This document shows, in pieces, positions 51,855-61,052 of a DNA stretch of 63,731 bases. The notes under the pieces are model-generated. The model saw nothing but the letters and a program-made list of their open reading frames with translations, was not told the origin of the DNA and searched no databases. Position 1 is the stretch's first letter. Every line of letters starts with the position of its first letter. The position numbers and the translations under genes were made by a program. Source of the stretch: Nostoc sp. LPT (GTDB taxonomy: Bacteria; Cyanobacteriota; Cyanobacteriia; Cyanobacteriales; Nostocaceae). The stretch lies in assembly GCF_017115165.1 (NCBI RefSeq), contig NZ_JABXKF010000052.1:1-63731 (forward strand), in the 5' to 3' direction.

Positions 51855-54020
51855 CTAGTTAGTTTTCTCCCCATTAATTGAACCTTGGAATAAAGGGTCA
51901 CATTTGTTTTCTACAACTACGCACATATTACTGAGTGCTTGCTGATAATTATCCATGTCATCTTGCTCAAGAAATATTTTGGCAGATGCCTGTATATCTT
52001 CGACAGCTTTTGTCTGGTTTTTGTTAGCTTCACTACCGCCATATTGTGCCAGTTCATAGCGAACCATACCTCGTTTGAGATATGCTTTTGCTAGTTTAGG
52101 GCTTAGAGTTAATGCTTGGTTAAAGTCAGCGATCGCTTGATTATATTCTTGCTGATAATTGCTGCTATATTGAGCAATTTGATAATAGACAACACCCCGC
52201 TGAAAGTAAGCTTCGGCTTTGGAAACATTAAGTTTTATTGCCTGAGTAAAATCTGCGATCGCTTTTTTGTAAGCTTGTTGAGATTCACCGCTATATTTAG
52301 CCATTTGAGCGCGGACAATCCCCCGTCTGACATAAGCTTCAATTTCATTATTATCCAGACCGATAGCTCGATTATAATCAGCGATCGCTAGATTATATTC
52401 TTTATCAGGATCGTTGCTATATTTGGCGAGCATATAGCGGGCATTGCCCCGATTTACCAGAGCTTTGATTTGATTGGGATTGATTTTCAGAGCTTGGCTA
52501 TAATCTGTAACTGCTCCTTCATAGTCTTTCAGGTTATAGCGGGCATTGCCACGATTTACAATTGCTCTAGCATGTGTCGGTTCTTGTTCAATTGCTTGGC
52601 TAAAGTTGACAATTGCTTTCTCATAGTCTCGCTCTTTATAAGCAATATAACCTTGCTGATAAGAATCAGCGAAGCTAAGTTTATTATTTGGATGGGAAGA
52701 CTTGATTGTTTGTTGGGTGTAAGCATTTTGGGAAACCAACGGCTGAGTAAATTTAATCATTACGTCTGCATATCCCAATAAACCAAAACCCAGCAAACAA
52801 CAAATAATCGGGTACAACTTTGACTTTTTGGAAGGTTTATAATATGAACCGCTGGGAGTCATTGGCTGCCAGTAATTAGCTAGCTGCGGTGACATGGCTC
52901 GTTGGGGAAAATGCGGTGTCTGAGTGTAGCGCTTTCTCGCTTTGATTCGCGGTTGGAGATGTTCTCTAGCTTCTATAGCCCGATGTGATGGAAAGGGGTC
53001 GCGTCCGCCTAATCGCACGGTACGTTCGCACCAGGGACAGCTACGCATGTGGTTGTTGTAGCGATGCTGGGGATTTGTCGTGCAGGTAATCAGGGACTCT
53101 TCGGCTTCAGCGATGGCTGAGAGCCAAGTCTGGGCACTGGGGCGCAGCTGTGGATTGTTGTGACCTTCTTCAAAACAACGGACAAATAGTTCTTGTAAGC
53201 TGGGATGGAGAATTTCCCAAGGGGGTGCAATGGGTGTCGGCAGGTAGGGTACGTAACGCTTTTGGCTGTAAGTGAAATGACCCGATGCAATGCGGGCTTC
53301 GTAAGGTGGTGGCTCAATCGCACCTTGAAAAATCCCCGAAAATGGGTGGGTGCCTTCCATTAAGAGTTGAAATACTAGCACCGCCAACCCAAATAAATCG
53401 TGAGAGATTTCGCGATCGTGCTGGGCAAAAGTTTTATTCTGTAGTTCTGGTGGAGTAAACTCTGGTTTACCCACTGGACAGCGATAAACAACTTTGTTGT
53501 TTGGGTCGGTTACTTGGAAAGAGTCTGTGTCTATCAAAGTCACCAATGCCGTATCGCTGACGAGAATATTGGATTCGTTCACATCACCAATGCAATATCC
53601 ACTAGCGTGCAAAGCGGCAAAAGCCGCCGCCAGGTTACGAGCCGTGCGGAGCAGGTACTGATAGTTGAATAGGGGGCAGTGTTGCCGACGGGTTCTGGGG
53701 TTGTAAAAGTCGATGATTGGACGCATCCCCTGAATACGTGGCATCAAAAAGCCCATGATGCTATTTTTACCATCTGCCGCCCGTAATAAATCTTCTGGCC
53801 AAGCGATAGAGATATGCCCTAAACTAGCGGTAGGGTTTTCTGGCGGGTTGGCAAGCATTGCTTGGAGTTTATCAGCATGAGCAGTGGTTGGCTTGTGGTA
53901 AATCTTCGCCACCAAATTGCTATCGGATGGTACTGCATAAACGCAAGCTTCACCCCCACGCCCCAAACTGACATTGAGGCTGAGGATTTCTTTTTTAGGG
54001 GAACAACGTAGTACCTGCAT
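51855..54020 (-). CDS. Kinase-like protein with zinc knuckle, membrane helix and TPR repeats (TerY-P type)
   Basis: A 721-residue protein, third gene of a vWA-PP2C-kinase triad. Residues 1-300 have the protein-kinase fold: GRGGEACVYAV (20-30) is the nucleotide loop and Lys39 the ATP lysine. The catalytic loop reads YCIGDVNESNILV, keeping Asp146 and Asn151 but lacking the HRD His-Arg, and DFG reads Asp164-Thr-Asp. Cys313, His319, Cys328 and Cys331 may form a zinc site (SCPWC). One transmembrane helix follows (about 402-422), then about six TPR units (450-690), some with insertions such as AKYSNDPDKEYNLAI, which would face the other side of the membrane. It is probably a divergent, possibly active, kinase. 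Confidence 0.85.
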   Translation of the reverse strand: MQVLRCSPKKEILSLNVSLGRGGEACVYAVPSDSNLVAKIYHKPTTAHADKLQAMLANPPENPTASLGHISIAWPEDLLRAADGKNSIMGFLMPRIQGMRPIIDFYNPRTRRQHCPLFNYQYLLRTARNLAAAFAALHASGYCIGDVNESNILVSDTALVTLIDTDSFQVTDPNNKVVYRCPVGKPEFTPPELQNKTFAQHDREISHDLFGLAVLVFQLLMEGTHPFSGIFQGAIEPPPYEARIASGHFTYSQKRYVPYLPTPIAPPWEILHPSLQELFVRCFEEGHNNPQLRPSAQTWLSAIAEAEESLITCTTNPQHRYNNHMRSCPWCERTVRLGGRDPFPSHRAIEAREHLQPRIKARKRYTQTPHFPQRAMSPQLANYWQPMTPSGSYYKPSKKSKLYPIICCLLGFGLLGYADVMIKFTQPLVSQNAYTQQTIKSSHPNNKLSFADSYQQGYIAYKERDYEKAIVNFSQAIEQEPTHARAIVNRGNARYNLKDYEGAVTDYSQALKINPNQIKALVNRGNARYMLAKYSNDPDKEYNLAIADYNRAIGLDNNEIEAYVRRGIVRAQMAKYSGESQQAYKKAIADFTQAIKLNVSKAEAYFQRGVVYYQIAQYSSNYQQEYNQAIADFNQALTLSPKLAKAYLKRGMVRYELAQYGGSEANKNQTKAVEDIQASAKIFLEQDDMDNYQQALSNMCVVVENKCDPLFQGSINGEKTN

Positions 54021-54077
54021 AATGAAATTACCGCTAACGGGAGTTATTGTAAGATGTGAAACCTGTAGATTGATTGC

Positions 54078-54860
54078 TCACGAGTCGTTGAATGCGGCTA
54101 TAATGAGTGTCAAATCATCATCAGTGCGTTGCGTAATCCGCTCTGAGCGTAAAAATTTTACCAATTGCTCCTTCGCTTCTGTCTTATCCTCGGTATTGGC
54201 GACAAATTCAAACAGCGGGAAAAAGAATGGTTTGTGAGGTTCGCCAACAACCATATTCAAAGCCAGCATTTGTAATCCGTCGGTGATGATACCAACGTTT
54301 TCTATGTCTGTGCGCCATAGTCTCATCTGTGCTGTATCTAAGGCATTGGGTGAAGTTAAAAAAGTGGTTTCGTTGATGTATTCACCGCTATCAGGCATCG
54401 TCAGTGCCAATAGGTTGCCCATACAATCTTTTGCCACTGCCAAACCATCACCTATCTGAACTACAGCTACAACTTCTGGTGTGGCAACCAGCATAATTAA
54501 GGTAGTTGCTAAATCTTGAGGCTGTTTGTCACAAGTAGCCGCCTCATCTTCCACAGCTTTTTTGGCGGCGAATATGGCATCATTTAAGAGCGATCGCACC
54601 AATGTATCATCAGTCAAACTTTTTCGGGTCAGCCCTTTGGTAGAAATGTTTTCTATTGCTGTCTCCACAGCAACCATCGCTCCCACTTTCCCAAGGCTAG
54701 CAGAACCCGCGCCATCTGCTGCGGCCGCCACTAAAACATTATCTGACAATATCTGCCAGTGATGAGCATCCTGACATAATTGATTGTTTTTTAAGTGACT
54801 TGTACCACATACAGACGCAGCCACAATCCGCCATTGAGCAATCTGTTTTGATATGTTCAT
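54078..54860 (-). CDS. PP2C-family protein phosphatase (TerY-P type)
   Basis: About 260 residues. VCGTSHLKNNQLCQDAHHW, VAAAADGAGSASLGKVGA and VVAVVQIGDGLAVAKD, plus TDDDLTLIIAAF at the end, are the PP2C metal-binding motifs in the compact form (PP2C_2) found in TerY-P operons. It removes phosphate from Ser/Thr, using two metal ions. Start at 54860 gives the family-like MNISKQIAQWRIV; ATGs at 54893 and 54926 are alternatives, the latter overlapping the vWA gene. It lies 50 bp after the vWA gene and 57 bp before the kinase gene. Confidence 0.85.
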   Translation of the reverse strand: MNISKQIAQWRIVAASVCGTSHLKNNQLCQDAHHWQILSDNVLVAAAADGAGSASLGKVGAMVAVETAIENISTKGLTRKSLTDDTLVRSLLNDAIFAAKKAVEDEAATCDKQPQDLATTLIMLVATPEVVAVVQIGDGLAVAKDCMGNLLALTMPDSGEYINETTFLTSPNALDTAQMRLWRTDIENVGIITDGLQMLALNMVVGEPHKPFFFPLFEFVANTEDKTEAKEQLVKFLRSERITQRTDDDLTLIIAAFNDS

Positions 54861-54910
54861 AAATTTTTTTCTAGCAGCTAGCTGTGTAAACATCAAGCTG
54901 CAATTTTTAA

Positions 54911-55612
54911 TTAAACAGTCCCCCAACCAATTGGCGGTAGTGCTACCTGTTCGTCTACTTGGGAATGAGAAACAGCCGACATACTAGTTGACAGCCAGAC
55001 AAACATCTCGATAAAATTTAATCCTTTAAGCTTTAAGGGAGTACGTACAGTTATTTGATTTAAACGCGTCATATTCGCATTTTCTACTCCTACTGTAAAG
55101 AATGCTACCCGCTTGTTCGCCTCGTCTCCCTGTAGGCGATGGGATGCTTGCTCTACCACTTGCTCTAACTCACCTTGGGGTTCTCCATCGGTAATCATAA
55201 ATACCCAAGGACGATAGTAAGCAATCCCGTTGGCACGATACTGAGATTTCCGCTCTTGAATTATGTCCAAAGCTTTATGAATTCCCGCACCCATTGTAGT
55301 CAAGCCCTGTGCTGTCAAAATAGGCGGATTGAATTGATCGGCAGTCACAAAGTCTTGTACTACATTGATATTACTATCAAAAGTGACGATCGCCACTTCC
55401 ACCCGTCTAGCGGCTAAAGAATTTTTGACTAATTCATCCTTTAAGCTTAGTAAACCTTGATTTAAAGCTTCAATCGGCTCTCCTTGCATCGACCCAGATG
55501 TGTCTAATAAAAGTACACAAGGACAACGTGGTTCTGGGTTCTCAGCAAATTCTACTACTTCATCAAGTCTTAATGTATCATGCATAACTTTTTGTGTTAT
55601 GTTAAAGTCCAA
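54911..55612 (-). CDS. von Willebrand factor A domain protein, TerY-like
   Basis: A 233-residue single vWA domain. CVLLLDTSGSMQGEPIEALN holds the D-x-S-x-S metal-dependent adhesion (MIDAS) motif, LTTMGAGIHKAL the Thr and MITDGEPQGEL the Asp of the same site, so it should bind a metal and a partner. TerY-type vWA proteins are grouped with a phosphatase and a kinase in the TerY-P triad, linked by others to stress or metal-response signalling. It is the first gene of the minus-strand operon. Confidence 0.87.
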   Translation of the reverse strand: MDFNITQKVMHDTLRLDEVVEFAENPEPRCPCVLLLDTSGSMQGEPIEALNQGLLSLKDELVKNSLAARRVEVAIVTFDSNINVVQDFVTADQFNPPILTAQGLTTMGAGIHKALDIIQERKSQYRANGIAYYRPWVFMITDGEPQGELEQVVEQASHRLQGDEANKRVAFFTVGVENANMTRLNQITVRTPLKLKGLNFIEMFVWLSTSMSAVSHSQVDEQVALPPIGWGTV

Positions 55613-56342
55613 AGCTTTATTTTCCTTTGCTCAGAGTATATATATCCAATCGCCGAGGCGACTACAGAATATAGTATCTAGTGGTAGATGCTCTAATCTT
55701 TATTAAACAAATTATTTTCATGAAGTTCTCTATATACTCTATATATTTAAGATGAACTTGAGCACAGCTTAGTTTAGCAAAAAAGAGTTTATCAAAACCC
55801 AGCATTACCTGTTGTAATGTATCTACCAAAAAGTTATATCCATTAAACCTACAGTACAATAAATACGTAAACTTTCCTAGATAAATTTTTAAAGATTTTA
55901 TGTAGAAGAATCGTTTCTTTAAGGAAGAGTAATTAACCATAATTAAGCTAGTTAACTCTAGAATTATACCAGTGTAACTGCGCGAACTTGGAATCAAATT
56001 TACCTCTTGAAGTTAGTGGGTATAAATAAACGTCATTATTAAGGTCTTCACTCAACAGTTGTCAGTAGTAGGTAAAATCCAGAATTAACCAACATCGACT
56101 GATAATCTAGCTATGATATGATGTTTACCTTTATTCATACCTACTTGTTTTTTGAGATAGATTAAGTTAAATGTGCCAAATTTAACAAATAACTTAGAAA
56201 ACTTACAATTTTTAATATATGTACATACTTTAAAATAAATAATTTTTGGGTATAAAAATATTAGAAAGAAAAGAATACTTTATAGCTCATATTTTCAATC
56301 TACAAATGTTCAGTTGTTGATTCCGCAAAAAACTTGAAAAAT
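55613..56342. other. Intergenic, divergent promoters expected
   Basis: 730 bp, AT-rich, between the divergent vWA operon and the PatA-like regulator. A 111-codon frame on the minus strand (55662-55997) has a non-protein-like composition. No exact GTA-N8-TAC site was found. Confidence 0.4.
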
Positions 56343-57728
56343 ATGAATTACTCAGGTACATTCACCAAACTACGTCCTCTAAGTTTGTTAAGACAATTAT
56401 CCAATTGTTCCGACAGTACTTGTTTACAAGTATTGAGTAACTCAGTTTCTTGGTCGATTTACTTAGAACAGGGCAAAATAACTTACGCTACCCATTCCGT
56501 GGAACCTTTTGATCGACTAGAACGCTATTTGCGACGCCTCAGCCAGCAAATTCCACTCCTTACTAATGAGGTTCGCGTGCAAGTACGGCTGATGTTTGAA
56601 CTTGACTCACACAGTCAGTTAATCAAAGATGACACTAATTCGAGTAGCCACCCTCCTGAGTATCAGGCTATATCCTGGCTTGTTAGTCAACAACATCTAC
56701 ATTCTACACAAGCAGCAGTACTGGTTCAAGAATTAGTTAAAGAGGTAATTGAATCATTTTTGCTTATCCAAGAAGGTACTTATGAATTAACTGAACCAGT
56801 TGAGAGAATGCCAAAAATTTGCAGGCTAGATGTAGAAAAAGTTCTCGACCGTTGCCAAGTAAAATTACAGAATTGGCAGGCTTTTGTACCCAAAATTTCT
56901 TCTCCATATCAACGTCCATATCTGTTGATTAATAACAAGTTTGATAACCAAGATTTACCAGACCTCCAGCCAGATTTAACTAACTGGATGAAGGGTTTTA
57001 GTCTCTGTCATCTGGCTGCAATTTTGAATCAAGATGAAATTCAACTAGCTCGCAATTTATACCCTTACATCCTTGAGGGTGCGATTATCCTCCATGAACC
57101 AGATCCACCATTTGATAAATTACCAAAGATTTTTGAGGAGCGACCGCTTTTCTCAAAATTGATTTCAGGGTTAGTTGACACCAAACAAGAACTAAGTACC
57201 ACTGTTAATTCTTACCAAAATATTCCTGAAGAGAAAATAGTTTCTGTTCAGCGATTACCACAGATTTCTACTCCTTCAAAAGAAGAATTTCAGGAACCAA
57301 CAACATCAAATAACATAAATCCTGCTTCCCAAAGAGTAACGGCTGCTACTGTAACAGTACAAAAAGTCCATAAAATTGTTTCTGTAGATGATAGCCCCAC
57401 AATTCTTAAAGAAATTAGTTATTTCTTAGAAAATGAAAATTTTTCTGTAGTGACTATTAACGATCCAGTGAAAGCCGTTTTGTCAATTATAAGGCACAAA
57501 CCGGATTTAATTTTGTTGGATTTAAACATGCTAGGAATTGATGGTTATGAGTTGTGCCGAATTATACGAAATAATTCCCTATTTCAAAACACTCCTATTA
57601 TCTTTGTCACTGGGAATAAAGGGATTGTAGACAAAGTAAAAGCCAAATTAGTCGGGGCTTCTGGTTATTTAACCAAACCGTTTACCCGCGCCGAATTACT
57701 AAAAATAGTCTTCATGCATTTGACTTAA
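56343..57728 (+). CDS. PatA-like response regulator (PATAN + receiver)
   Basis: A 461-residue protein. The first half (about 1-260) is a PATAN/DUF4388-type region: MNYSGTFTKLRPLSLLRQLS and SWSIYLEQGKITYATHSVEPFDRLERYLRRL are typical of PatA and PixG/TaxP1 relatives. A linker (about 260-335) leads to a receiver domain with acid pair Asp349-Asp350, phospho-acceptor Asp393 in LILLDLNMLGIDGYE and Lys445 in LTKPF, so it is fully equipped for phosphorylation. There is no DNA-binding domain. PatA controls heterocyst pattern; close relatives act in phototaxis. ATG 56343 is preferred over TTG 56334. It is alone on its strand; the partner kinase is not here. Confidence 0.88.
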   Translation: MNYSGTFTKLRPLSLLRQLSNCSDSTCLQVLSNSVSWSIYLEQGKITYATHSVEPFDRLERYLRRLSQQIPLLTNEVRVQVRLMFELDSHSQLIKDDTNSSSHPPEYQAISWLVSQQHLHSTQAAVLVQELVKEVIESFLLIQEGTYELTEPVERMPKICRLDVEKVLDRCQVKLQNWQAFVPKISSPYQRPYLLINNKFDNQDLPDLQPDLTNWMKGFSLCHLAAILNQDEIQLARNLYPYILEGAIILHEPDPPFDKLPKIFEERPLFSKLISGLVDTKQELSTTVNSYQNIPEEKIVSVQRLPQISTPSKEEFQEPTTSNNINPASQRVTAATVTVQKVHKIVSVDDSPTILKEISYFLENENFSVVTINDPVKAVLSIIRHKPDLILLDLNMLGIDGYELCRIIRNNSLFQNTPIIFVTGNKGIVDKVKAKLVGASGYLTKPFTRAELLKIVFMHLT

Positions 57729-58000
57729 ATTAACCACTCCAATGAGTTGCGGTTAATTATTTTTTCTATACCTTACCCACTACATTTCAAAGAGTAATAC
57801 TTCTGGGTTAATTACAGATTGAAATTCTTGAAGTGCCAGAAGGTTGATTCTCGCGCCGCTCAATGAGAGCAATGTCAACTGCAAAGCTTAATCCAGAAGT
57901 ATTGTATTCAAAATGTAATCAACTCAAGTTGGCAAAAAGGTCATTGCTACAATAGACAGGCTTACCGATGCAAAAACTGGCTCCTGTCTGCGACAAACTT
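57729..58000. other. Intergenic between convergent genes
   Basis: 272 bp with no gene. I see no clean terminator; TTAATTATTTTTTCTATACC at 57754 gives a T-rich tail after the PatA-like gene. Confidence 0.35.
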
Positions 58001-59191
58001 TTAGGCTATGGTAGAGAAATCATAATTTGGGTTGATATAGCCTGGATTTGATATGGCGGATGTTACAAGGTTAGGACTGGTGAGTAAATTGCTGATATCA
58101 GTTCCTATATCTTGGCTAGGCTTAGTACTACCTAGTGATATCAGTTGGCCACTAGCAGGGAAATTCCAGCCTTCATTACCAATGAGTGTTTTGTCATCAC
58201 CACTGGCTTCAATCCGGTTTCCAAGGAGATTGCTGTTAGTTACATTGGCAGTGTTCCCACTACCAAGAATGTCGTTTTTACTACCAGGTAATGTATTGGC
58301 ATTACCAAGGATGTCGTTGTTATTGCCTAAGTTCCAGTTACCGTTACCGTTGGTTGTGTTCTCGTTACCAAAGCCCCAGTTGCCATTACCTTCGGTTTTG
58401 CTGTCATCACCGTAGTTCCAGTTACCGTTACCGTTGGTTGTGTTCTCGTTACCAAAGCCCCAGTTACCATTACCGTCGGTTGTGTTGTTACTACCATATA
58501 GCCAGTTACCGTTACCTTGGCCACTGTTACCGATAGCATTTGCACCATCTAATTTTTGAATATCAGATATCCAGTTGTCGCTCTTATAAGGTACAGGTTG
58601 ACCGTTGCCAGTTTCAGGTAGGTTGCTACCACTTTCCTTGGAAGGCGGAGTGCTGCCAAATGGTAAGTTACCAGGGAGGTTGCTACCGCCACCAGATGCG
58701 TTACCACCAGATGCGCCACCACCAGTTAAGGGGTTACTACCGCCACCAGATGCGCCACCACTAGCCAAGGGGTTGCTACCGCCACCAGATGTGCCACCAC
58801 TAGCCAAGGGGTTGCTCCCGCCACCAGATGCACCACCACCAGCAAAGGGGTTGCTACCATCACCTAAGGCAGTAATATCACCGCCAACGACTTCAATGAG
58901 TTGATTGAACGGATTATTGGTATCAGTTAAAGCCCGCTCGTCAAGTGGTCGCTCGTAATTATATTTGTACTTTCCATCTTCACTGGTTGTGGATGAGTTA
59001 CCACCACCGATGAAGGAAGCGAAAGTATTACTACCACTAGCAGCGCCACCAAAGCTACTGCCACTATCTAGACTGCTGCCATCGCTAGACTGCCATTTGC
59101 CATCACTGAAAGAAAAATTGCCATTACCAGTTAAATTGTTGCTAGTACTTTGTGACCCAGTAGTTTGATTGCTATTGCCAGAAGTTGCCAT
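58001..59191 (-). CDS. Gly/Asn-rich protein with 13- and 14-residue tandem repeats
   Basis: About 396 residues, of no recognised family. Residues 112-178 hold four or five units of GGSNPLASGGASG (13 residues). Residues 225-300 hold five 14-residue units with the core GNGNW and tail such as GFGNENTT or NYGDDSKT, then looser GN-x-L-G units to about 345. One 84-bp pair of units is duplicated almost exactly in the DNA. Such regular Asn/Gly ladders suggest a beta-solenoid or flexible surface/matrix protein. There is no signal peptide or membrane helix; the C-terminus (YINPNYDFSTIA) could hold a secretion signal. ATG 59191 is chosen because of AGGAG upstream; the longer frame starts at 59215. Confidence 0.75.
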   Translation of the reverse strand: MATSGNSNQTTGSQSTSNNLTGNGNFSFSDGKWQSSDGSSLDSGSSFGGAASGSNTFASFIGGGNSSTTSEDGKYKYNYERPLDERALTDTNNPFNQLIEVVGGDITALGDGSNPFAGGGASGGGSNPLASGGTSGGGSNPLASGGASGGGSNPLTGGGASGGNASGGGSNLPGNLPFGSTPPSKESGSNLPETGNGQPVPYKSDNWISDIQKLDGANAIGNSGQGNGNWLYGSNNTTDGNGNWGFGNENTTNGNGNWNYGDDSKTEGNGNWGFGNENTTNGNGNWNLGNNNDILGNANTLPGSKNDILGSGNTANVTNSNLLGNRIEASGDDKTLIGNEGWNFPASGQLISLGSTKPSQDIGTDISNLLTSPNLVTSAISNPGYINPNYDFSTIA

Positions 59192-59751
59192 TAAAATTAA
59201 ACTCCTATTACTCAAATTGAAATCCCTCTATCAAGAGGAAGATCAACGACATGAATGAAAGCATTTTTTTACTTTCATTTTCAATAAAAAATACTAATAA
59301 AAACAGCAAGCACCACATCTAGTAAAAGTGTACAAAATCAGCTTTACATTTAAAATGAACAAAACTTCGATTGTCTTGCCGATTTTTTAGATTGGATTGT
59401 CTATTCTTTCGATCTTGTTGAGGTAGATTTCAGAAAAATGTCCGATAATCTTTATGGTGAAAGCTTTAGAGGCAGTTTTTACAGTTATTTTCCGGCACAA
59501 ACAGGGCAAATTTATCTTTTTGGAGTTCTATAATACAATGCAATGTAATTACACTACAAAAAAGAGTGAAGTGTGATTTTTGTAGTCTATTGAGTGAGAA
59601 AATATTACTTGTGAGATTTTATCGAGTTTTAAAGATTTAAGTTCTGCGATCGCCAAAGCAAACGCATCTAAATTACTCTCGATCGCAACCAATGTTAAGA
59701 ACCAACGAAAAAATCAATATTTCTCATTTGATTTATTTTCCAAGTCTCAAA

Positions 59752-59777
59752 GCCATGTCTACGATGGGCTACGCCTT
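59752..59777. repeat. Short dispersed repeat, copy 4
   Basis: GCCATGTCTACGATGGGCTA then CGCCTT, same family as 3539-3568. Confidence 0.7.
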
Positions 59778-59884
59778 GTGAAATCGTGGTCATTGCTTAT
59801 TGCAAAAAACTGGGCTTGTTGAGAACAGAGAAAAAATAATGTCCCTTTTACATAATGTAATAATTGCTAAAATATGGAGTAATA

Positions 59885-59956
59885 ATGCTAGAAAGTAAAA
59901 CTACAGCCAATCTTCAAGATAAATTAAGCAACAACTTCTTTGAAAAGCACTGTTGA
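59885..59956 (+). CDS. Possible 23-residue peptide
   Basis: A 23-codon frame starting MLESKTTANLQDKL and ending in Cys, with GGAG five bases before the ATG. It is too short to judge by composition; it may be chance. Confidence 0.2.
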   Translation: MLESKTTANLQDKLSNNFFEKHC

Positions 59957-60065
59957 AGTTTTTGAAATCAGAAAAAAGCTTATGTATTTAGATTGCTGGT
60001 TTTATGGTATTTTAGCTCAAGCGTGAGAAACCAAATGGCTCTCAATCGTAATGGTTATGCAATAA

Positions 60066-60094
60066 GCGATGTCTACGACGGGCTGCGCCTACGC
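60066..60094. repeat. Short dispersed repeat, copy 5
   Basis: GCGATGTCTACGACGGGCTG then CGCCTACGC, nearly identical to copy 1. Confidence 0.75.
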
Positions 60095-60215
60095 ACAAAA
60101 GTTAGCTAATTGCATTTTGTCTTTTAAAGCTTCACTCTAGCAGAAAACAGAACTATTTATAAGCCTGCTTTCTGGCTCAACTAATAATAAAATTCCTAAC
60201 TATGGAGTATAAAAA

Positions 60216-60725
60216 ATGAAAATTGTAGTGAGCGCAGCAGTTATCTTAACATTTATTGGTGGAGCAAATTGTCTTCCTAGCTATGGACTCTTATCAAATA
60301 TCAAGCCTTCAAACATAGAAGTTCAATCAATTGCTCAAGGTAATCATCAACAATTGATGGCTAGAGTTGGAACTACTTTAGATACTCCATTTTATCTTAG
60401 ATATGGAAAGACAGCTTACCTCCGCACTGAAAATATTGAAATCAAATTTTCAAAAGTTATCCAGGATTCTCGGTGTCCAACTAATGTCACTTGTATTTGG
60501 CAAGGGCAAGTTATTATTGGATTAGACATCATAAAAAATGGGAAGCAAGTTTCAACATTAATGCTAACCCTGATTCCAGGTCGCGATCCTTTACCAATTC
60601 AACTTTCAGATAAATATTCGGTGAAATTGATCAAGGTTTCCCCGTACCCAATTAGCGGACAGACGATCGCGCTCCAAGACTACATTGTTAAAATTGTTGT
60701 TAGTAAAAACGTAGAAACTAAATAA
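60216..60725 (+). CDS. Secreted protein with DSRCP...CIWQG motif
   Basis: A 169-residue protein with a signal peptide (IVVSAAVILTFIGGANCLPS; cleavage or lipidation near Cys20). The mature part is beta-rich and has FSKVIQDSRCPTNVTCIWQGQVII, a pair of cysteines likely joined as a disulfide, as in a widespread family of small bacterial secreted or lipoproteins of unknown function. GGAG lies nine bases before the ATG. It is a single gene, followed by heptamer repeats and a terminator. The role is unknown. Confidence 0.75.
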   Translation: MKIVVSAAVILTFIGGANCLPSYGLLSNIKPSNIEVQSIAQGNHQQLMARVGTTLDTPFYLRYGKTAYLRTENIEIKFSKVIQDSRCPTNVTCIWQGQVIIGLDIIKNGKQVSTLMLTLIPGRDPLPIQLSDKYSVKLIKVSPYPISGQTIALQDYIVKIVVSKNVETK

Positions 60726-60731
60726 CTAACC

Positions 60732-60766
60732 TTTGACTTTTGACTTTTGACTTTTGACTTTTGACT
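60732..60766. repeat. Five tandem TTTGACT heptamers
   Basis: Exactly five copies of TTTGACT. Short tandemly repeated heptanucleotides (STRR) are a known trait of heterocystous cyanobacteria. Two further copies are at 50618-50631. Confidence 0.9.
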
Positions 60767-60804
60767 TCCCTGAAGGGGTTGACACGCTTTTTTTCTAAAA
60801 CAAA

Positions 60805-60840
60805 ACCCCTGGATTTTTCACAAACGAGAAATCCGGGGGT
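60805..60840 (+). terminator. Hairpin between the secreted protein gene and pheT
   Basis: ACCCCTGGATTT pairs with AAATCCGGGGGT (one G-T pair) around 12 bases. It is a probable terminator 80 bases after the secreted protein gene. Confidence 0.6.
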
Positions 60841-61052
60841 ATGTAGTTTAACGTCAAAATCAACCAAATAAAAATAATGTCTCACTTCCCTGCATAGATA
60901 CATTCTCAGTATTTACTTTATTTTTACATTGCCAGTCTAACGTAGTAGGATTGTTCAAGTGAAAGGGTACGCCTTGCGGGGCGAGTAGCCATCGATCGCT
61001 TCTTGCACCTTAAAATAAGAGCAAAAGACGATTCCTAAAACAAGCACACTCC

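Larger units (their letters stand above)
59192..60215. other. 1-kb gap with dispersed repeats
   Basis: Contains two short dispersed repeats (59752-59777 and 60066-60094), GCGATCGC-type sites and one 23-codon frame with a good ribosome binding site. No RNA gene is recognised. Confidence 0.45.

Noticed and set aside
55662..55997. 111-codon frame on the - strand
   Set aside because: Low-complexity Leu/Ile/Tyr/Lys composition expected from AT-rich DNA, no ribosome binding site and no family resemblance.
58605..58904. Proline-rich frame antisense to the Gly/Asn-rich protein
   Set aside because: It is the mirror of the GGxGG repeats; the minus-strand frame has the ribosome binding site and full length.
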